A stretch of 64,000 bases of DNA from Diadema setosum (Eukaryota > Echinodermata > Echinoidea > Diadematoida > Diadematidae), in the NCBI GenBank assembly GCA_033980235.1, contig CM067072.1:32153759-32217758 (forward strand), written 5' to 3'. Shown here one piece after another: positions 22,769-34,855 of the stretch. Under the pieces are notes generated by a model. The model did not search any database and was not told the DNA's origin. It worked only from the letters and a program-made list of their open reading frames with translations. How positions within the stretch are numbered: position 1 is the first letter of the stretch; each line of letters begins with the position of its first letter. Both the position numbers and the translations under genes were made by a program.

Positions 22769-23346
22769 GACCCCGTTTACAGTGCGAGGCTCGGCCGCGC
22801 CGAGCCCACCTTCATTTCGGTGTAAACGCGCAAAAGGCCAAATGCGGGGCCAAAATTGGCCTGGCATTAGGCCACGCTCTGGAGGTGGTCTCGGCCGCGG
22901 TCGAGCCGCGGTCGCGCCCGGCCTTTTTCGCAGTGTAAGCGCAAACTGGGCTAAATGCGCGGCCAATTTTAGTCTGGCTTCCAAACCCTCGCCTGTACTA
23001 TTTTGCTATTCAGGATATTAACCACTTCAACGTCGAAAACTAGGATAGTTTAAGGTGGTTTTGTCCTCCAAAGGTTTTTCTCCTTCGGCAAAGGCCTTTG
23101 CCCGAACGGCGCCTTCGTCGCCACGGAATTCAGTTGGCAAAGGATCTGAAAACCAGACAATACCAAATTGCGTTTGTTTAAAAGTAGATCGCCACTACGA
23201 CAAAATATTGAAAGGTTTGAATCAAAAGTGCGGCCGAGCCCGGCAGTGTAAACGGACTAAATTGCGGGGCTCGGCCTCGCAATTGAGCTTGGCCTTGGCC
23301 GCGGCTCGGCCGCGGCTCGGCCCAGCCCCGCACCGTAAACGGGGTC
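22769..23346. mobile_element. CG-rich non-autonomous element with inverted ends
   Basis: A 578-bp GC-rich island in AT-rich surroundings. The left end GACCCCGTTTACAGTGCGAG and right end CGCACCGTAAACGGGGTC are inverted complements with one variable base. CTCGGCCGCG-type words and their complements lie subterminally, near 22790 and 23310. Flanks give ACTTG on the left and TAAGT on the right, and no clear target duplication could be read. Overlapping open frames of 68-112 codons on both strands are a product of GC richness and carry no domain. Confidence 0.75.
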
Positions 23347-24929
23347 TAAGTTTATGCACTGTACGTATTCAAAAAGTCCGTAAATCGACTTAGTCGCACA
23401 CGCACAGAATTTCCACTTAGTTTGTGTGACAGAAAAACAAATGTGATCTGAATAATGTAGGCCCAAAAAAGTTCAACGAAGTATCTCATTATAACTTCAA
23501 TGTGCTATATTACATTCTTTTCTTTGTCGATCACGGATGACCGACATCTGATGACCCCAAGCGTATCACCTAACTCGTCTTCAGTGTGACGAGTTTCATA
23601 TCTCGTTTTTTATTCTTCTTTCTTTCTGGACAATTTTGTGTCGTCAATATCTCAAGAATGACATAACGGAATAACATGACATTTTCAGTCAACATGTCTC
23701 ATGACAAAATCTAGCCACAATAAGGTTTTCATGACAGTAACATATCTATGACGTCATCTAGGCGCCATTTTGTGATTTTCGGACCTTGTCACATGATCGA
23801 TCATAACTTCATAATTAGATGTCATTTCTGTATCATTTTCGCTGGACATAAAGTTCAGGTCACGCTCTATCTTACTTTTTAACGCTACTTACCCAGGTCA
23901 TCATTAGGCGCGCGTAAGCGCGCGTCAAAATTTTAAAAGGCTCAAAACGACTTCCCAATCGGAAATCTCGAAGTTTCAGACAATTTTAAGCGTTTCAAAC
24001 ATTTTCTCGCGTGCGCGTCCGTCCGCGCAATTTCGCGCGCAGAGCCCGTAAGCAACATGGAAATGCAATTTTTTTGCCTGATTTGGATTCCTGATACTTT
24101 GAGTAACAATATCCATTGATTTCCGATTAATTTCGACCCATAACAAAGGAATGCACTGGCGTCAAAGTTGAAATTCCGCACGCGCGTCTTTCTGCAAATG
24201 TAGTGAAAAAACATGTCTTTGTTTATTTCGTCATAGCTCTTTAAATCGTCCGTTGACCGTATATTTCTATTGCATATTACAAAAGCATATGAATTGTAAA
24301 TAACATTCCAAGTATCAATAATGCCAGCTAAACTCGATGACGTCATCATATCGTCATTTTACATAAAAAAAGTGGAATTGATTTTTTTGAGGTACTGTTT
24401 CTGACATTCATTTGCTCGTATCTCTGTTGTTTAACCTCAATATTATCCCAAATTCAGATATGTTGTACTTTGAACATTTGCCTCTCAAGTCCATGTGATG
24501 GTTTTGAAATATGATGACGTCATCATACTAGAAATTGTGATTAAAGGTAAAGACTCAAAATCGGACAAGTTTACGTGTTATGTCTATGGGAGGTGATTTT
24601 TTTTCAAACCATGCATTGACTTGACAACGTTTAAGCAGCTTTACCTCATCTGATTTTGCTCCATTTCCTTTGAAACATAAATATGTTGGAGCTGAGACAA
24701 TAAGCTTTAGTAATCATGCATTTTATGTTTTCAAATCTCCTCATCAGGTTGATAATTTTGTAGTTTAAAACTGAAAATGAGAATGCAATATGTACGGAAC
24801 GGTTCCCAATTTTTCTTTGCAACTGTATATTGATCGAATCCACGTTGCCACTTGTGGGAAGTTGAATAGCGCCATCACAAGTCAACACTGTCACGATAGT
24901 ATTTAGATTTAAGTTTCGCACTCGATCTT

Positions 24930-25016
24930 CATGACAGCCATATGGCATAATCAGTTAGCGCGCTGGTTGTTCATAACGCCATACCGGAAGGCGAGAGGTT
25001 CGACTCCCGCAGGACT
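24930..25016 (+). mobile_element. tRNA-Met-like module, head 1, copy c
   Basis: CATATGGCATAATCAGTTAG and GAGGTTCGACTCCCGC mark the two promoter-like boxes, and TGTTCATAACG gives the CAT triplet in the loop. It matches the 36861 copy almost base for base. Confidence 0.65.
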
Positions 25017-25533
25017 TTTATCCGTTCTTTCTTTTTTTCTCTTTTTTTTTCGGCAGTTCAGCTTTACTCCGATGTCATTTTACGTATTATTTTATCAAGT
25101 GTACGTAACCCGTGAACACGGCTGCTCTATTTCCCTTGTTTTGTATTGGAGTTTGGAGATTGGGTTTGCTTCATTAATTTTGTCACACTTAATGTTGTAA
25201 ATTGTCCCTTGTTACAGTGTCCCGCTTGCCACCTTTCGTTTGCTCTTTCCTTTTCTCTTCATTGGTTATTGTTATACTGTAACAGGATAGGTAGGAACAT
25301 GTACGTTTAAATAACTTGCAGGAATGGGAGCTGAATTGATTAACTCTAGTCCAGGTGTATGGCGTCTCGCTCATCTCTTTGAAATTCCAGGTTGTTATTG
25401 TTTGACCCAATAACGGAGTTGTAGACAGGTTATATGTTGCTATAGAGGTATCTTGTGCCACATGAGTGGAAAGCATCACTGCTTAGTAGTAGTAATGAAC
25501 TTTTTCATGTTGTAAATTGTATAAAGATTTAAG

Positions 25534-25540
<7 letters not shown>

Positions 25541-25571
<31 letters not shown>
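25541..25571. repeat. (AT)n microsatellite
   Basis: A pure TA alternation placed just before head 2. The equivalent tract in the other long unit (37467-37511) is longer, so the position is conserved while the length varies. Confidence 0.95.
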
Positions 25572-25575
<4 letters not shown>

Positions 25576-25605
25576 TATCAAAGATACATTTCACATCCAA
25601 TCTTC

Positions 25606-25694
25606 GGGACAGCCGTGTGGCTTTATAGTCGCTTAGCGCGCTGCATGGTCATTATGCACTACCTTAGGACGAGATGTTCGAGACCCGCAGGACG
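25606..25694 (+). mobile_element. tRNA-like module, head 2, copy b
   Basis: Same layout as 18118: AGCCGTGTGGCTTTATAGTC, TGCATGGTCATTATGCA and GATGTTCGAGACCCGC, followed by a T-rich run and a GGCAGTTCAGC body. Confidence 0.6.
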
Positions 25695-27047
25695 CTATCA
25701 TTTTTTTTCTCTCTCTCTTTCTTTGTTTTTCTTTTGGCAGTTCAGCTTTATTCCGGTCGATGTCATTTATCGTATTATCTTATCAATTATACTACCCCAC
25801 GACACACAGTCACTCAAGTTCCTTTTTTTTTTTTGTCAGAGGCTGGAGGTTGGATTTGCTTCATTTATCATACGTATTGTTTAAATTGCCCTTGGTACAG
25901 AGCCCCGCTTGCCACCTTTCCTTTTCTCTACGTTTGTTCCTGTTACACTGTCACAAGACAGGTCGGAAAATAATTTACATAACTCAACTGGAGCAGGAAT
26001 GGCAACTGAATGCATTAACTCTAGGCCAGGTGTATGGCGCTCGCTCATCCCTTTGAAATTCCAGGATGTTATTGTTTGACGCAATAACGGAGTTGTAGAC
26101 AGGTTTTATGTTGCTATATAGGTATCTTGTGCCACATGAGTAGAAGGCATCACTGTTTAGTAGTAGTAATGAACTTTTTCATGTCCCTCCATGTCAATTA
26201 TAGTGTGGTTTAAAGGGGTTGTGTGTCTATCTGCCAAAGAAAAGGAAAAACTTATTTTCGTCATGGCTGTTTCTCTATACGTAGCCGTAGGTAATGAGTG
26301 TTGTTGGTATCTGAGCAGTGAAGAACAGAGCATCAGGCTAAAACCCCCCTTAGTTATACGCGCTAAGCGTTCAATTTGATATATCTTTCTTTATGTAGTC
26401 AATCACTGCTAATGGAGTTACAGAATTATGTTATGACACGTTTCACTAAAAGTTTGTAAAGCAAAGTTTATGGACAAGGCAAGCAATTGTACATGAATAA
26501 TACCTACCATTGATTTCAGAGGGAAATTATGCATGCCTAAAATTAATGTAAGGGTATCATTGCTTTGGAATTGCTGAGACAATATGCTTGGCACGAGGGC
26601 TTCCACTTCTATTAACAATGATCCCTTTGAAGATGTGTCGGTCACGGGTGATCGTCATGATTCATCTTTCACGTAGAAGCTTACGTTTCACACTCTTGGT
26701 TCGAGAAGACTTACCATCATACTTCAAATTGTTATTAAAGGTAAAGACTCAAAATCAGACAAGTTTACGTGTTATGTCTAGGGGATGTGATTTTTTTAAT
26801 GTGCATTGACTTGACAACGTTTAAGCACCTTTATCTCAGCTGATTTTGCTCCATTTCCTCTGTAACTTAAGTATGTGGTAACTGAGACAAAAAGCTGCAG
26901 TAATAATGCATTTTATTCTTTGAAATCTCCTCATCAGTTTGACAATTTTGCAGTTTAAAACTGAAAATGAGAATGGAATGTGGACAAAACGATTCCTGAT
27001 TCATCTTTCACATACATAACTTTACGTTCCTCATATCTTCTCGTCGA

Positions 27048-27127
27048 GACGTATGGCCGAGTGGTTAAAGGCGACGTCTCAGAGACGTGAGGTTGCACAC
27101 GTGCGGGTTCGAACCCACAAGATCACG
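27048..27127 (+). mobile_element. tRNA-Leu-like SINE head, copy 2
   Basis: A-box TGGCCGAGTGGTTAAAGGC and B-box GGGTTCGAACCC. The anticodon arm is GACGT-CTCAGAG-ACGT, a 7-base loop with CAG at the anticodon position (Leu). There is no long variable arm as in a real tRNA-Leu, and the acceptor ends do not pair, so it is a tRNA-derived mobile module. Confidence 0.75.
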
Positions 27128-27221
27128 AAACAAAATACTTAGCTATTTTACTTTTTTTTCTTCAATTTTGTATTACATATTCGTCCATGTAGAAATCACA
27201 TTCGTATATAAACGAACCTAT

Positions 27222-27262
27222 ACACACACACAGACACACAGACACACACACACACACACACA
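27222..27262. repeat. (CA)n microsatellite
   Basis: A CA tract with CAGA interruptions, at the same offset after the tRNA-Leu-like head as in the other units. Confidence 0.95.
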
Positions 27263-27668
27263 CCATATCCCTCTTTTTTGTGTTGGAGACCATATTGCTT
27301 CGACTGCTGCAAAATTTTGCAGGCTGACTTTGTCAAACCGATCATAGTACGTAATGACGACGACGGAGGTGTTGTACTTTGAACAATTGTCTTTCAAGAC
27401 CATGTCATTGTTTTGTACTTTGATGACGTCATCACATTGAAAATTGTGATTAAAGGCAAGGTATCAAAACCAGCCGATTATAGGTTTTATGTTTACGGCA
27501 CGTAGTTTTCCCAAGTTGCCAGAAATGGCATAGCGACATCAGTAGTTACAAGGCCGCATTTCCGTCTAGCAATGCAATACATGTTCACGCGGCCACGTTG
27601 GTTGAGTGGGCATTGACTTTTCTCCCTGTAATATCTATACATTTCTTTTTTGCCTTACCATTTCCGTG

Positions 27669-27715
27669 GATGTCACGTGGCCGAGAGGTTAGAGAAACGG
27701 TTTTGCATGCACGCT
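27669..27715 (+). mobile_element. Half tRNA-like module (A-box only)
   Basis: GGATGTCACGTGGCCGAGAG then GTTAGAGAAACGGTTTTGCA: an A-box-like tRNA 5' half that stops before any B-box and runs into CACGCTCAATATAACTTCA. Equivalent copies lie at about 29674, 31737, 35387 and 39649, always about 100 bases before the unit end. Confidence 0.65.
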
Positions 27716-29073
27716 CAATATAACTTCAATGTGCCTATATCACATTATTTTCTTTGTCGATCACAGATGACCGACATCTGATGACCCCAAGCGTATCACC
27801 TAACTCGTCAGTCTGACGAGTTTCATATCTCGTTATTCTTCTTTCTTTCTGGCACATTTTGTGTCGTGAATATCTCAACATTGACATGACGGAATAACAT
27901 GACATTTTCAGTCAACATGTCTCATGACAATATCTAGCCACAATAAGGTTTTCATGACAGTAACGTCTCTATGACGTCATCTAGGCGCCATTTTGTGATT
28001 TTCGGACATGTTATATGATCGATCATAACTTCATAACTAAAGGACATTTCTGTATCATTGTCGGTGGACATAAAGTTCAGGTCACGCTTTATCTTACTTT
28101 GTAATGCTAATTACCAAGGACATCTTTACGCGCGCGTACGCGCGCGTCAAACTTTTTAAAGGCTCAAAACAACTTCCCAATGGGAAATCTCGAAGTTTCA
28201 GACAATTTTAAGCGTTCCGCGCGTTCGCGTCCGTCCGCATATTTTTGCGCGCAGTGCGCGTAAGCAACATGAAAATGCACATTTTTTGACAGATTTGGAT
28301 TCCTGATACATTAAGTAACAATATCCATTGATTTCCAATCAATTTCGACCTATAACAAAGGAATGCGCTGGCGTCAAAGTTGAAATTTTGTGTGCGCGTC
28401 TATGTGGAAATATAGCGAAAAACATGTCTTTGTTTATTCCGCCATAGCTCTTTAAAACGTCGGGTGACCCTATGTTTTTATTGCATATTACAAAAGCATA
28501 TGAATTCAAAATAACGTTTCAAGTATCAATATTTCCCTAAATACATTATGACATCATCATATCATCATCTGAAATCAAAAGAGTGGAATTAATTTTTTTG
28601 AGGTACTGTTTCTGACATTCATTTGCTCGTATCTCTGTTGTTTAAGCTCAATATTATCCCAAATTCAGATATGTTGTACTTTGAACATTTGCCTTTCAAG
28701 TCCAAGTCATGGTTTTGAAATTTGATGACGGCATCATACCTTAAATTGTGATTAAAGGTAAAGATGCAAAATCGGACAAGTTTACGTGTATTGTCTATGG
28801 GAGGTGATTTTTTTTAAAAGCATGCATTGACTTAACAACGTTTAAGCACCTTTATCTCAGCTGATTTTGCTTCATTTCCTCTGAAACAGTTACTTTACTA
28901 TGTTGTAGCTGAGACAATAAGCTGCAGTAATCATGCATTTTATTCTTTGAAATCTTCTCATCAGATTGACAATTTTGCAGTTTAAAACTGAAAATGAAAA
29001 TGGAATGCGGACAAAACGATTCCTCATTTATCTTTCACATACATAAGTTTACGTTCCCCATATTTTCTCGTCG

Positions 29074-29148
29074 AGACGTATGGCCGAGAGGATAAAGGCG
29101 CCGTCTCAGAGACGTGAGGTTGCGGGTTCGAACCCCGCAAGATCACGA
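29074..29148 (+). mobile_element. tRNA-Leu-like SINE head, copy 3 (most tRNA-like)
   Basis: GTATGGCCGAGAGGATAAAG (A-box) and GCGGGTTCGAACCCCGC (B-box within a perfect 5-bp T-stem and 7-base loop). The anticodon loop CTCAGAG carries CAG. It lacks the CACACGTGC insertion found in other copies, so the T-arm is canonical. A T-run 5-13 bases downstream could act as a pol III terminator. Confidence 0.78.
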
Positions 29149-29834
29149 AACATTTTTTTTTTAACTTTTTTTTCTTCAATTTTGTATTAGATATTCGTCC
29201 ATGTAGAAATCACGTTCGTATATAAACGCACCTATACACACACAGACACACACACACGCCATATCCCTCTTTTTTTTTTGTGTTGGAGACCACATTGCTT
29301 CGACTGCAGCAACATTTTGCAGGTTGACTTTGTCAAACCGATCATAGTATGTAATGACGATGACTGAGGTGTTGTCCTTTGAACAATTGTTTTTCAAGAC
29401 GATGTCATTGTTTTGTAATTTGATGACGTCATTACACTGAAAATTGTGATTAAAGGCAAGATCTAAAAACCAGCCGATTATAGGTTTTATGTCTGCGGGA
29501 CGTATTTTTCCCAAGTTGCCAGAAATGGCATAGGGACCTCCGTCGTTACAAGGCCGCTTCGCCGTCTAGCAATGCAATAGATGTTCACACGGCCACGTTA
29601 GTTGAGTGGGCATTGACCTTCCCCCTGTTATATCTATACATTGTTTTTTTTTTTTTGTCTTACCATTTCCGTGGATGACCCGTGGCCGAGTGGTTACAAA
29701 ACGGTTTCGCATGCACGCTCAATATAACTTCAAGGTGCCTATATCACATTCTTTTCTTTGTCGATCACAGATGACCGTCATCTGATGACCACAAGCGTAT
29801 CACCTAACTCGTCCTCAATGTGACGAGTTTTCAT

Positions 29835-29880
29835 TTCTCGTTAGGTGATACGCTTTTAGCGTATCTCCTATTGTGTTTGT
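29835..29880. repeat. Unit-start dyad between two short units
   Basis: TTAGGTGATACGCTTTTAGC with GTATCTCCTATTGTGTTTG: one copy of the 15885-type dyad at the junction between consecutive units, with one arm mismatch (ATCTCC for ATCACC). Confidence 0.85.
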
Positions 29881-29903
29881 CAAAATCTTCCTTTCTTTCT
29901 TTT

Positions 29904-31909
29904 TATTCTTCTTTCTTTCTGGCACATTTTGTGTCGTGAATATCTCAACATTGACATGACGGAATAGCATGACATTTTCAGTCAACATGTCTCATGACAA
30001 TATCTAGCCACAATAAGGTTTTCATGACAGTAACGTATCTATGACGTCATCTAGGCGCCATTTTGTGATTTTCGGACATGTTACATGATCGATCATAACT
30101 TCATAACTAAAGGACATTTCTGTATCATTTTCGGTAGACATAAAGTTCAGGTCACGCTCAATCTTACTTTGTAATGCTAATTACCAAGGACATCTTTACG
30201 CGCGCGTACGCGCGTGTCAAACTTTTTAAAGGCTCAAAACAACTTCCCAATGGGAAATCTCGAAGTTTCAGACAATTTTAAGCGTTCCGCGCGTTCGCGT
30301 CCGTCCGCGCATTTCCGCGCGCAGTGCGCGTAAGCAACATGAAAATGCATATTTTTTGACAGATTTGGATTCCTGATACATTAAGTAACAATATCCATTG
30401 ATTTCCAATCAATTTCGACCTATAACAAAGGAATGCGCTGGCGTCAAAGTTGAAATTTCGTGTGCGCGTCTATGTGGAAATATAGCGAAAAACATGTCTT
30501 TGTTTATTTCGCCATAGCTCTTTAAAACGTCAGGTGACCCTATGTTTATATTGCATATTACAAAAGCATATAAATTGAAAATAACGTTTCAAGTATCAAT
30601 ATTTCCCTAAATACATTATGACGTCATCATATCATCATCTGAAATCAAAAAAAGTGGAATTAATTTTTTTGAGGTACTGTTTCTGACATTCATTTGCTCG
30701 TATCTCTGTTGTTTAAGCTCAATATTATCCCAAATTCAGATATGTTGTACTTTGAACATTTGCCTTTTAAGTCCTAGTCATGGTTTTTAAATTTGATGAC
30801 GTCATCATACCTTAAATTGTGATTAAAGGTAAAGATGCAAAATCGGACAAGTTTACGTGTTATGTCTATGGGAGGTGATTTTCTTTTAAACCATGCATTG
30901 ACTTGACAACGTTTAAGCACCTTTATCTCAGCTGATTTTGCTTCATTTCCTCTGAAACTTAAGTATGTTGTAGCTGAGACAATAAGCTTCAGTAATCATG
31001 CATTTTATTTTTTGAAATCTCATCATCAGGTTGACAATTTTGCAGTTTAAAACTGAAAATGAGAATGGAATGTGGACAAAACGATTCCCGATTCATCTTT
31101 CACATACATAAGTTTACGTTCCTCATATTTTCTCGCCGAGACGTATGGCCGAGTGGTTAAAGGCGACGTCTCAGAGACATGAGGTTGCGGGTTCGAACCC
31201 CACAAGATCACGAAACAAAATACTTAGCTATTTTACTTTTTTCTTCAATTTTGTATTACATATTCTTCCATGTAGAAATCACGTTCGTATATAAACGCAC
31301 CTATACACACACACAGACACACAGACACACACCATATCCCTCTTTTTTGTGTCGGAGACCACATTGCTTCGACTGCTGCAAAATTTTGCAGGCTGACTTT
31401 GTCAAACCGATCATAGTATGTAATGACGACGACGGAGGTGTTGTACTTTGAACAATTGTCTTTCAAGACCATGTCATTGTTTTGTACTTTGATGACGTCA
31501 TCACACTGAAAATTGTGATTAAAGGCAAGGTATCAAAACCAGCCGATTATAGGCTTTATGTCTACGGCGCGTATTTTTCCCAAGTTGCCAGAAATGGCAT
31601 AGCGACATCAGTCGTTACAAGGCCGCATTTCCGTCTAGCAATGCAATACATGTTCACGCGGCCACGATTGTTGAGTGGGCATTGACTTTTTCCCTCTGTA
31701 ATATCTATGCATTTCTTTTTTGCCTTACCATTTCCGGGGATGTCCCGTGGCCGAGTGGTTAGAAAAACAGTTTTGCATGCACGCTCAATATAACTTCAAG
31801 GTGCCTATATCACATTCTTTCTTTGTCGATCACAGATGACCGACACCTGATGACCCCAAGCGTATCACCTAACTCGTCAACGTGACGAGTTTCATATCTC
31901 GTTTCTTTT
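29904..31909. repeat. Composite array, short unit (2.01 kb), copy B
   Basis: Near-identical to 27834-29903 in module order, with intact TGACGTCA at about 30044, 30619, 30798 and 31493. It includes the tRNA-Leu-like head at 31140, a CA tract (31303-31331), the half-tRNA at 31737 and the end motif near 31859. Confidence 0.92.
31140..31213 (+). mobile_element. tRNA-Leu-like SINE head, copy 4
   Basis: GTATGGCCGAGTGGTTAAAG and TTGCGGGTTCGAACCCCAC; the anticodon arm is ACGTC-TCAGA-GACAT with a mismatch. It has the short form without the CACACG insertion, like the 29074 copy. Confidence 0.75.
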
Positions 31910-32720
31910 TATTCTTCTTTCTTTCTGGACAATTTTGTGTCATCAATATCTCAAGAGTGACATTACAGAATGACATGACATTTTCAGGGAACATGTCTCA
32001 TGACAATATCTAGCCACAATAAGGTTTTCATGACAGTAACATGTCTATGACGTCATCTAGGCCCCATTTTGTGATTTTCGGACCATGTTACATGATCGAT
32101 CTTAACTTCATAAATAAAGGTCATTTCTGTATCATTTTCGGTGGACATTAAGTTCAGGTCACGCTCTATCTTACATTTTAATGCTAATTACCTAGGACAT
32201 TATTACGCGCGCGTACGCGCGCGTCAAACTTTTAAAAGGCTCAAAACAACTTACCAATGGGAAATCTCGAAGTTTCAGACAATTTTAAGCGTTTCGCGCG
32301 TTCGCGTCCGTCCGCACATTTTCGCGCGTAGTGCGCGTAAGCAAAATGAAAATGCACATTTTTTGACAGATTTGGATTCCTGATACATTAAGTAACAATA
32401 TCCATTGATTTCCGATCAATTTTGACCTATAACAAAGGAATGCGTTGGCGTCAAAGTTGAAATTTCGTGTGCGGGTCTATGTGCAAATATAGCGAAAAAC
32501 ATGTCTTTGTTTATTTCGCCATAGCTCTTTAAAACGTCTGGTTACCCTATGTTTTTATTGCATATTACAAAAACATGAATTGCAAATAACGTTTCAAGTA
32601 TCAATATCTCCTTAAATACGTTATGACGTCATCATATCATCATCTGAAATCAAAAAAGTGGAATTAATTTTTTTGAGGTACTGTTTCTGACATTCATTTG
32701 CTCGTATCTCTGTTGTTTAA

Positions 32721-33077
32721 AGGGGATGGCTACTAACTGATCAGTGGGAATCAGTGGGAATGCTGAGGGATGATTGTTCCAATCCTTGTGGGATTCATTT
32801 AAGAGTACATTATATATCTATTCTTGTGTGAAAATTATTTGCTTCAGAATGGTCTCATATTCAAGTAATGTGCAGTTTAATGCCTCCAGGTAAGCGTCCC
32901 TGGTCAGTGACGGGGCATTAATCTGCACATTACTTGAATACGAGACCGTTCTGAAGCAAATAATTTTCACACAACAGTAGATATATAATGTACTCTTAAA
33001 TGAATCCCACAAGGATTGGAACAATCATTACTCAGCATTCCCACTGATTCCCACTGATCGGTTACTAGCCATCCCCT
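32721..33077. mobile_element. TTAA foldback MITE family 3, copy 2
   Basis: A 357-bp near-perfect hairpin with ends AGGGGATGGCTACTAACTGA and CGGTTACTAGCCATCCCCT and TTAA on both sides (32717-32720, 33078-33081). The same position in sibling units reads GTTGTTTAAGCTCAATATT uninterrupted (for example about 28640, 30713), an exact empty site with one TTAA. Confidence 0.95.
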
Positions 33078-33503
33078 TTAAGCTCAATATTATCCCAAAT
33101 TCCGATATGTTGTACTTTGAACATTTGCCTTTCAAGTCCATATCATAGTTTTGAAATTTGATGACGTCATCATGCTTTAAATTGTGTTTAAAGGTAAAGA
33201 CGCAAAATCGGACAAGTTTACGTGTTATGTCTATGGGAGGTGATTTTTTTAGAAACCATGCATTGACTTGACAACGTTTAAGCACCTTTATCTCAGCTGA
33301 TTTTGCTTCATTTCCTCTGAAACTTAAGTATGTTGTAGCTGTGACAATAAGCTGCAGTAATCATGCATTTTATTCTTTGAAATCTCCTCATCATGTTGAC
33401 AATTTTGCAATTTAAAACTAATAATGAGAATGGAATGCGGACGAAACGATTCCTGATTCATCTTTCACGTACATAAGTTTACGTTCCTCTAATTTTCTCG
33501 TCG

Positions 33504-33586
33504 AGACGTATGGCCGAGTGGTTAGAGGCGTCGTCTCAGAAACGTGAGGTTTCACACGTACGGGTTCGAGCCTCACAAGAGCACGA
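33504..33586 (+). mobile_element. tRNA-Leu-like SINE head, copy 5
   Basis: GTATGGCCGAGTGGTTAGAG and ACGGGTTCGAGCCTCAC. The B-box has the A-to-G change GTTCGAGCC, and the anticodon arm GTCTCAGAAAC is degraded. Confidence 0.68.
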
Positions 33587-34772
33587 AAGAAATTAATATT
33601 TTTTTTTGTACTTTTTTTCTTCAATGGAGTACTACACCTTCGTCCATGTAGAAATCACGTTCGCATGTAAACACACCTATACGCACACACTCACACAGTA
33701 TCCCTTTGTTTTGCGTTGGAGATTGCGTTACTTCGACTGCTGCAAAATTTTGCAGACTGGGCTTTCCAACTTATGTAGCATATTGTAACAAAATGAAATT
33801 TGTTCATATCAATTCAGTAACACAATGTAGTCGTGGTTACTTTGTGCTGATTTATACATGTAACAAGCTATACATTGTAAAAAAGGTATTTGAATTGTTC
33901 CTTTAAGTCAGTCTTCTGTATTGCTGATTATTTGTCAATTAGTGGTTTTTGTGGAGTTTCAGATAGTGATAAAAAGTATGGATGATAAGTGCAGCGATAA
34001 TTCCTACAGTTAGTTCAAAGTTGTGTTACAGAGGTTTGATACATACATTTAGCATTGTGTGTGTGTGTATACGTGTGTATACAGGTTGGCCATATGACAT
34101 ATTCTAGACAATTAATCTTAATTAATTAGCAAACGTGACCAGCTATGGAACTGAATATGGTACTAATGTATAATGTTAATGATTCTAATTAAACTGTGAC
34201 GAGTTTAAAGGGGTAGCTTACCTGTGTGTAAAAATAAAGCAATTATAAGGAAATTTTAAGGGAATCTGATAACAATGCCTATAATAATTTCATACAGGTA
34301 CTTATAGCTGCCTCAGATTCGTATGATCGAACTTCACATCTACAGCAAACTGAAACCGTGCGATGAATATGTTACACATTGACCAACTGTCTGTCAAGTC
34401 CTTATCGACGTTTTCTGAATTGATTACCACATCATGCTAGAAGTTGTGATTAATAAACGGCAAGATACCGAAATCAGCGAAGATTATACGTTATGTCTAT
34501 GGGAGGGGATTTTTGTTTTTTAACCATGCATTGACTCGATAACGCTCGAGCACCTTTACCTCACTTGATTTTGCTTCATTTCCTCTGAAACTTAAGTATG
34601 TTGTAGCTGAGACAATAGGCTGCAGTAATCATATATTTTATTTTTTTTTTTGATCTTCTCACCAGGTTGAGAATTTTGCAGCATAAAACTGAAAATGAGA
34701 ATGGAAGGTGGACGAAACGATTCCTGAGTCATCTTTCACATATTAGCTTACGTTCCTCATATTTTCTCGTCG

Positions 34773-34855
34773 AGATGTATGATTGAGAGGTTAAAGGCGA
34801 CGTCTCAGACACGTAAGGTTGCACACGTGCGGGTTCGAACCCCATAAGAGCACGA
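34773..34855 (+). mobile_element. tRNA-Leu-like SINE head, copy 6
   Basis: GATGTATGATTGAGAGGTTA has a damaged A-box (GGCC to GATT). The B-box CGGGTTCGAACCCC is intact. Part of the partial second body in this unit. Confidence 0.62.

Larger units (their letters stand above)
16177..23610. repeat. Composite array, first (most diverged) block
   Basis: Begins TATTCTTCTTTCTTTCTG and contains the same modules as later units: CTATGACGTCATCTAGGCGC, a GCGCGCGTAAGCGCGCG stem (about 16476-16492), GAGGTACTGTTTCAGACATT, TTAAAGGTAAAGACTCAAA, then tRNA-Met-like heads (17504, 18118, 20286), a tRNA-Leu-like head (19537) and a CA tract (19706-19750). Several modules are partly repeated (20095-20760, 21600-22100). 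It is longer (7.4 kb) than other units and hosts the CG-rich element at 22769. No gene. Confidence 0.85.
23611..27833. repeat. Composite array, long unit (4.22 kb), copy A
   Basis: Module order: TATTCTTCTTTCTTTCTGG start; CTATGACGTCATCTAGGCG; GCGCGCGTAAGCGCGCG stem (about 23908); GATGACGTCATCATATCG (about 24337); GAGGTACTGTTTCTGACATT; GATGACGTCATCATACTAG; tRNA-Met-like head 1 (24930); AT tract (25541-25571); head 2 (25606); GTAGCCGTAGGTAATGAGTG; second TTAAAGGTAAAGACTCAAAA block (26737); tRNA-Leu-like head (27048); CA tract; half-tRNA (27669); and the end motif AAGCGTATCACCTAACTCG (27789). It closely matches 35556-39815. Open frames repeat between copies because the DNA repeats, and none shows a domain. 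Confidence 0.92.
27834..29903. repeat. Composite array, short unit (2.07 kb), copy A
   Basis: Same left half as the long unit but without the tRNA-Met-like heads: it passes straight from the TTAAAGGTAAAGATGCAAAA block (28752) to the tRNA-Leu-like head (29074). It ends AAGCGTATCACCTAACTCG near 29793. Two TGACGTCA sites of the consensus have mutated (ATGACATCATC at about 28549, ATGACGGCATC at about 28726). No gene. Confidence 0.92.

Noticed and set aside
22732..23466. GC-rich overlapping frames on both strands
   Set aside because: High GC reduces stop codons. The Arg/Pro/Ala-rich products on both strands of a transposon-like island are not credible genes.
24646..26084. Recurrent 70-150-codon frames in the array (also at 17.5-18.6, 36.6-38.0 kb)
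   Set aside because: They recur only because the DNA repeats. They differ by frameshifts between units and show no conserved protein domain.
27087..27403. Frames rich in THTHTH or VCVCVC
   Set aside because: Translations of (CA)n/(GT)n microsatellites.
29074..29148. Functional tRNA-Leu gene
   Set aside because: The A-box, B-box and CAG loop are good, but the acceptor ends do not pair, the long variable arm of class II tRNA is absent, and six related copies lie in a repeat.
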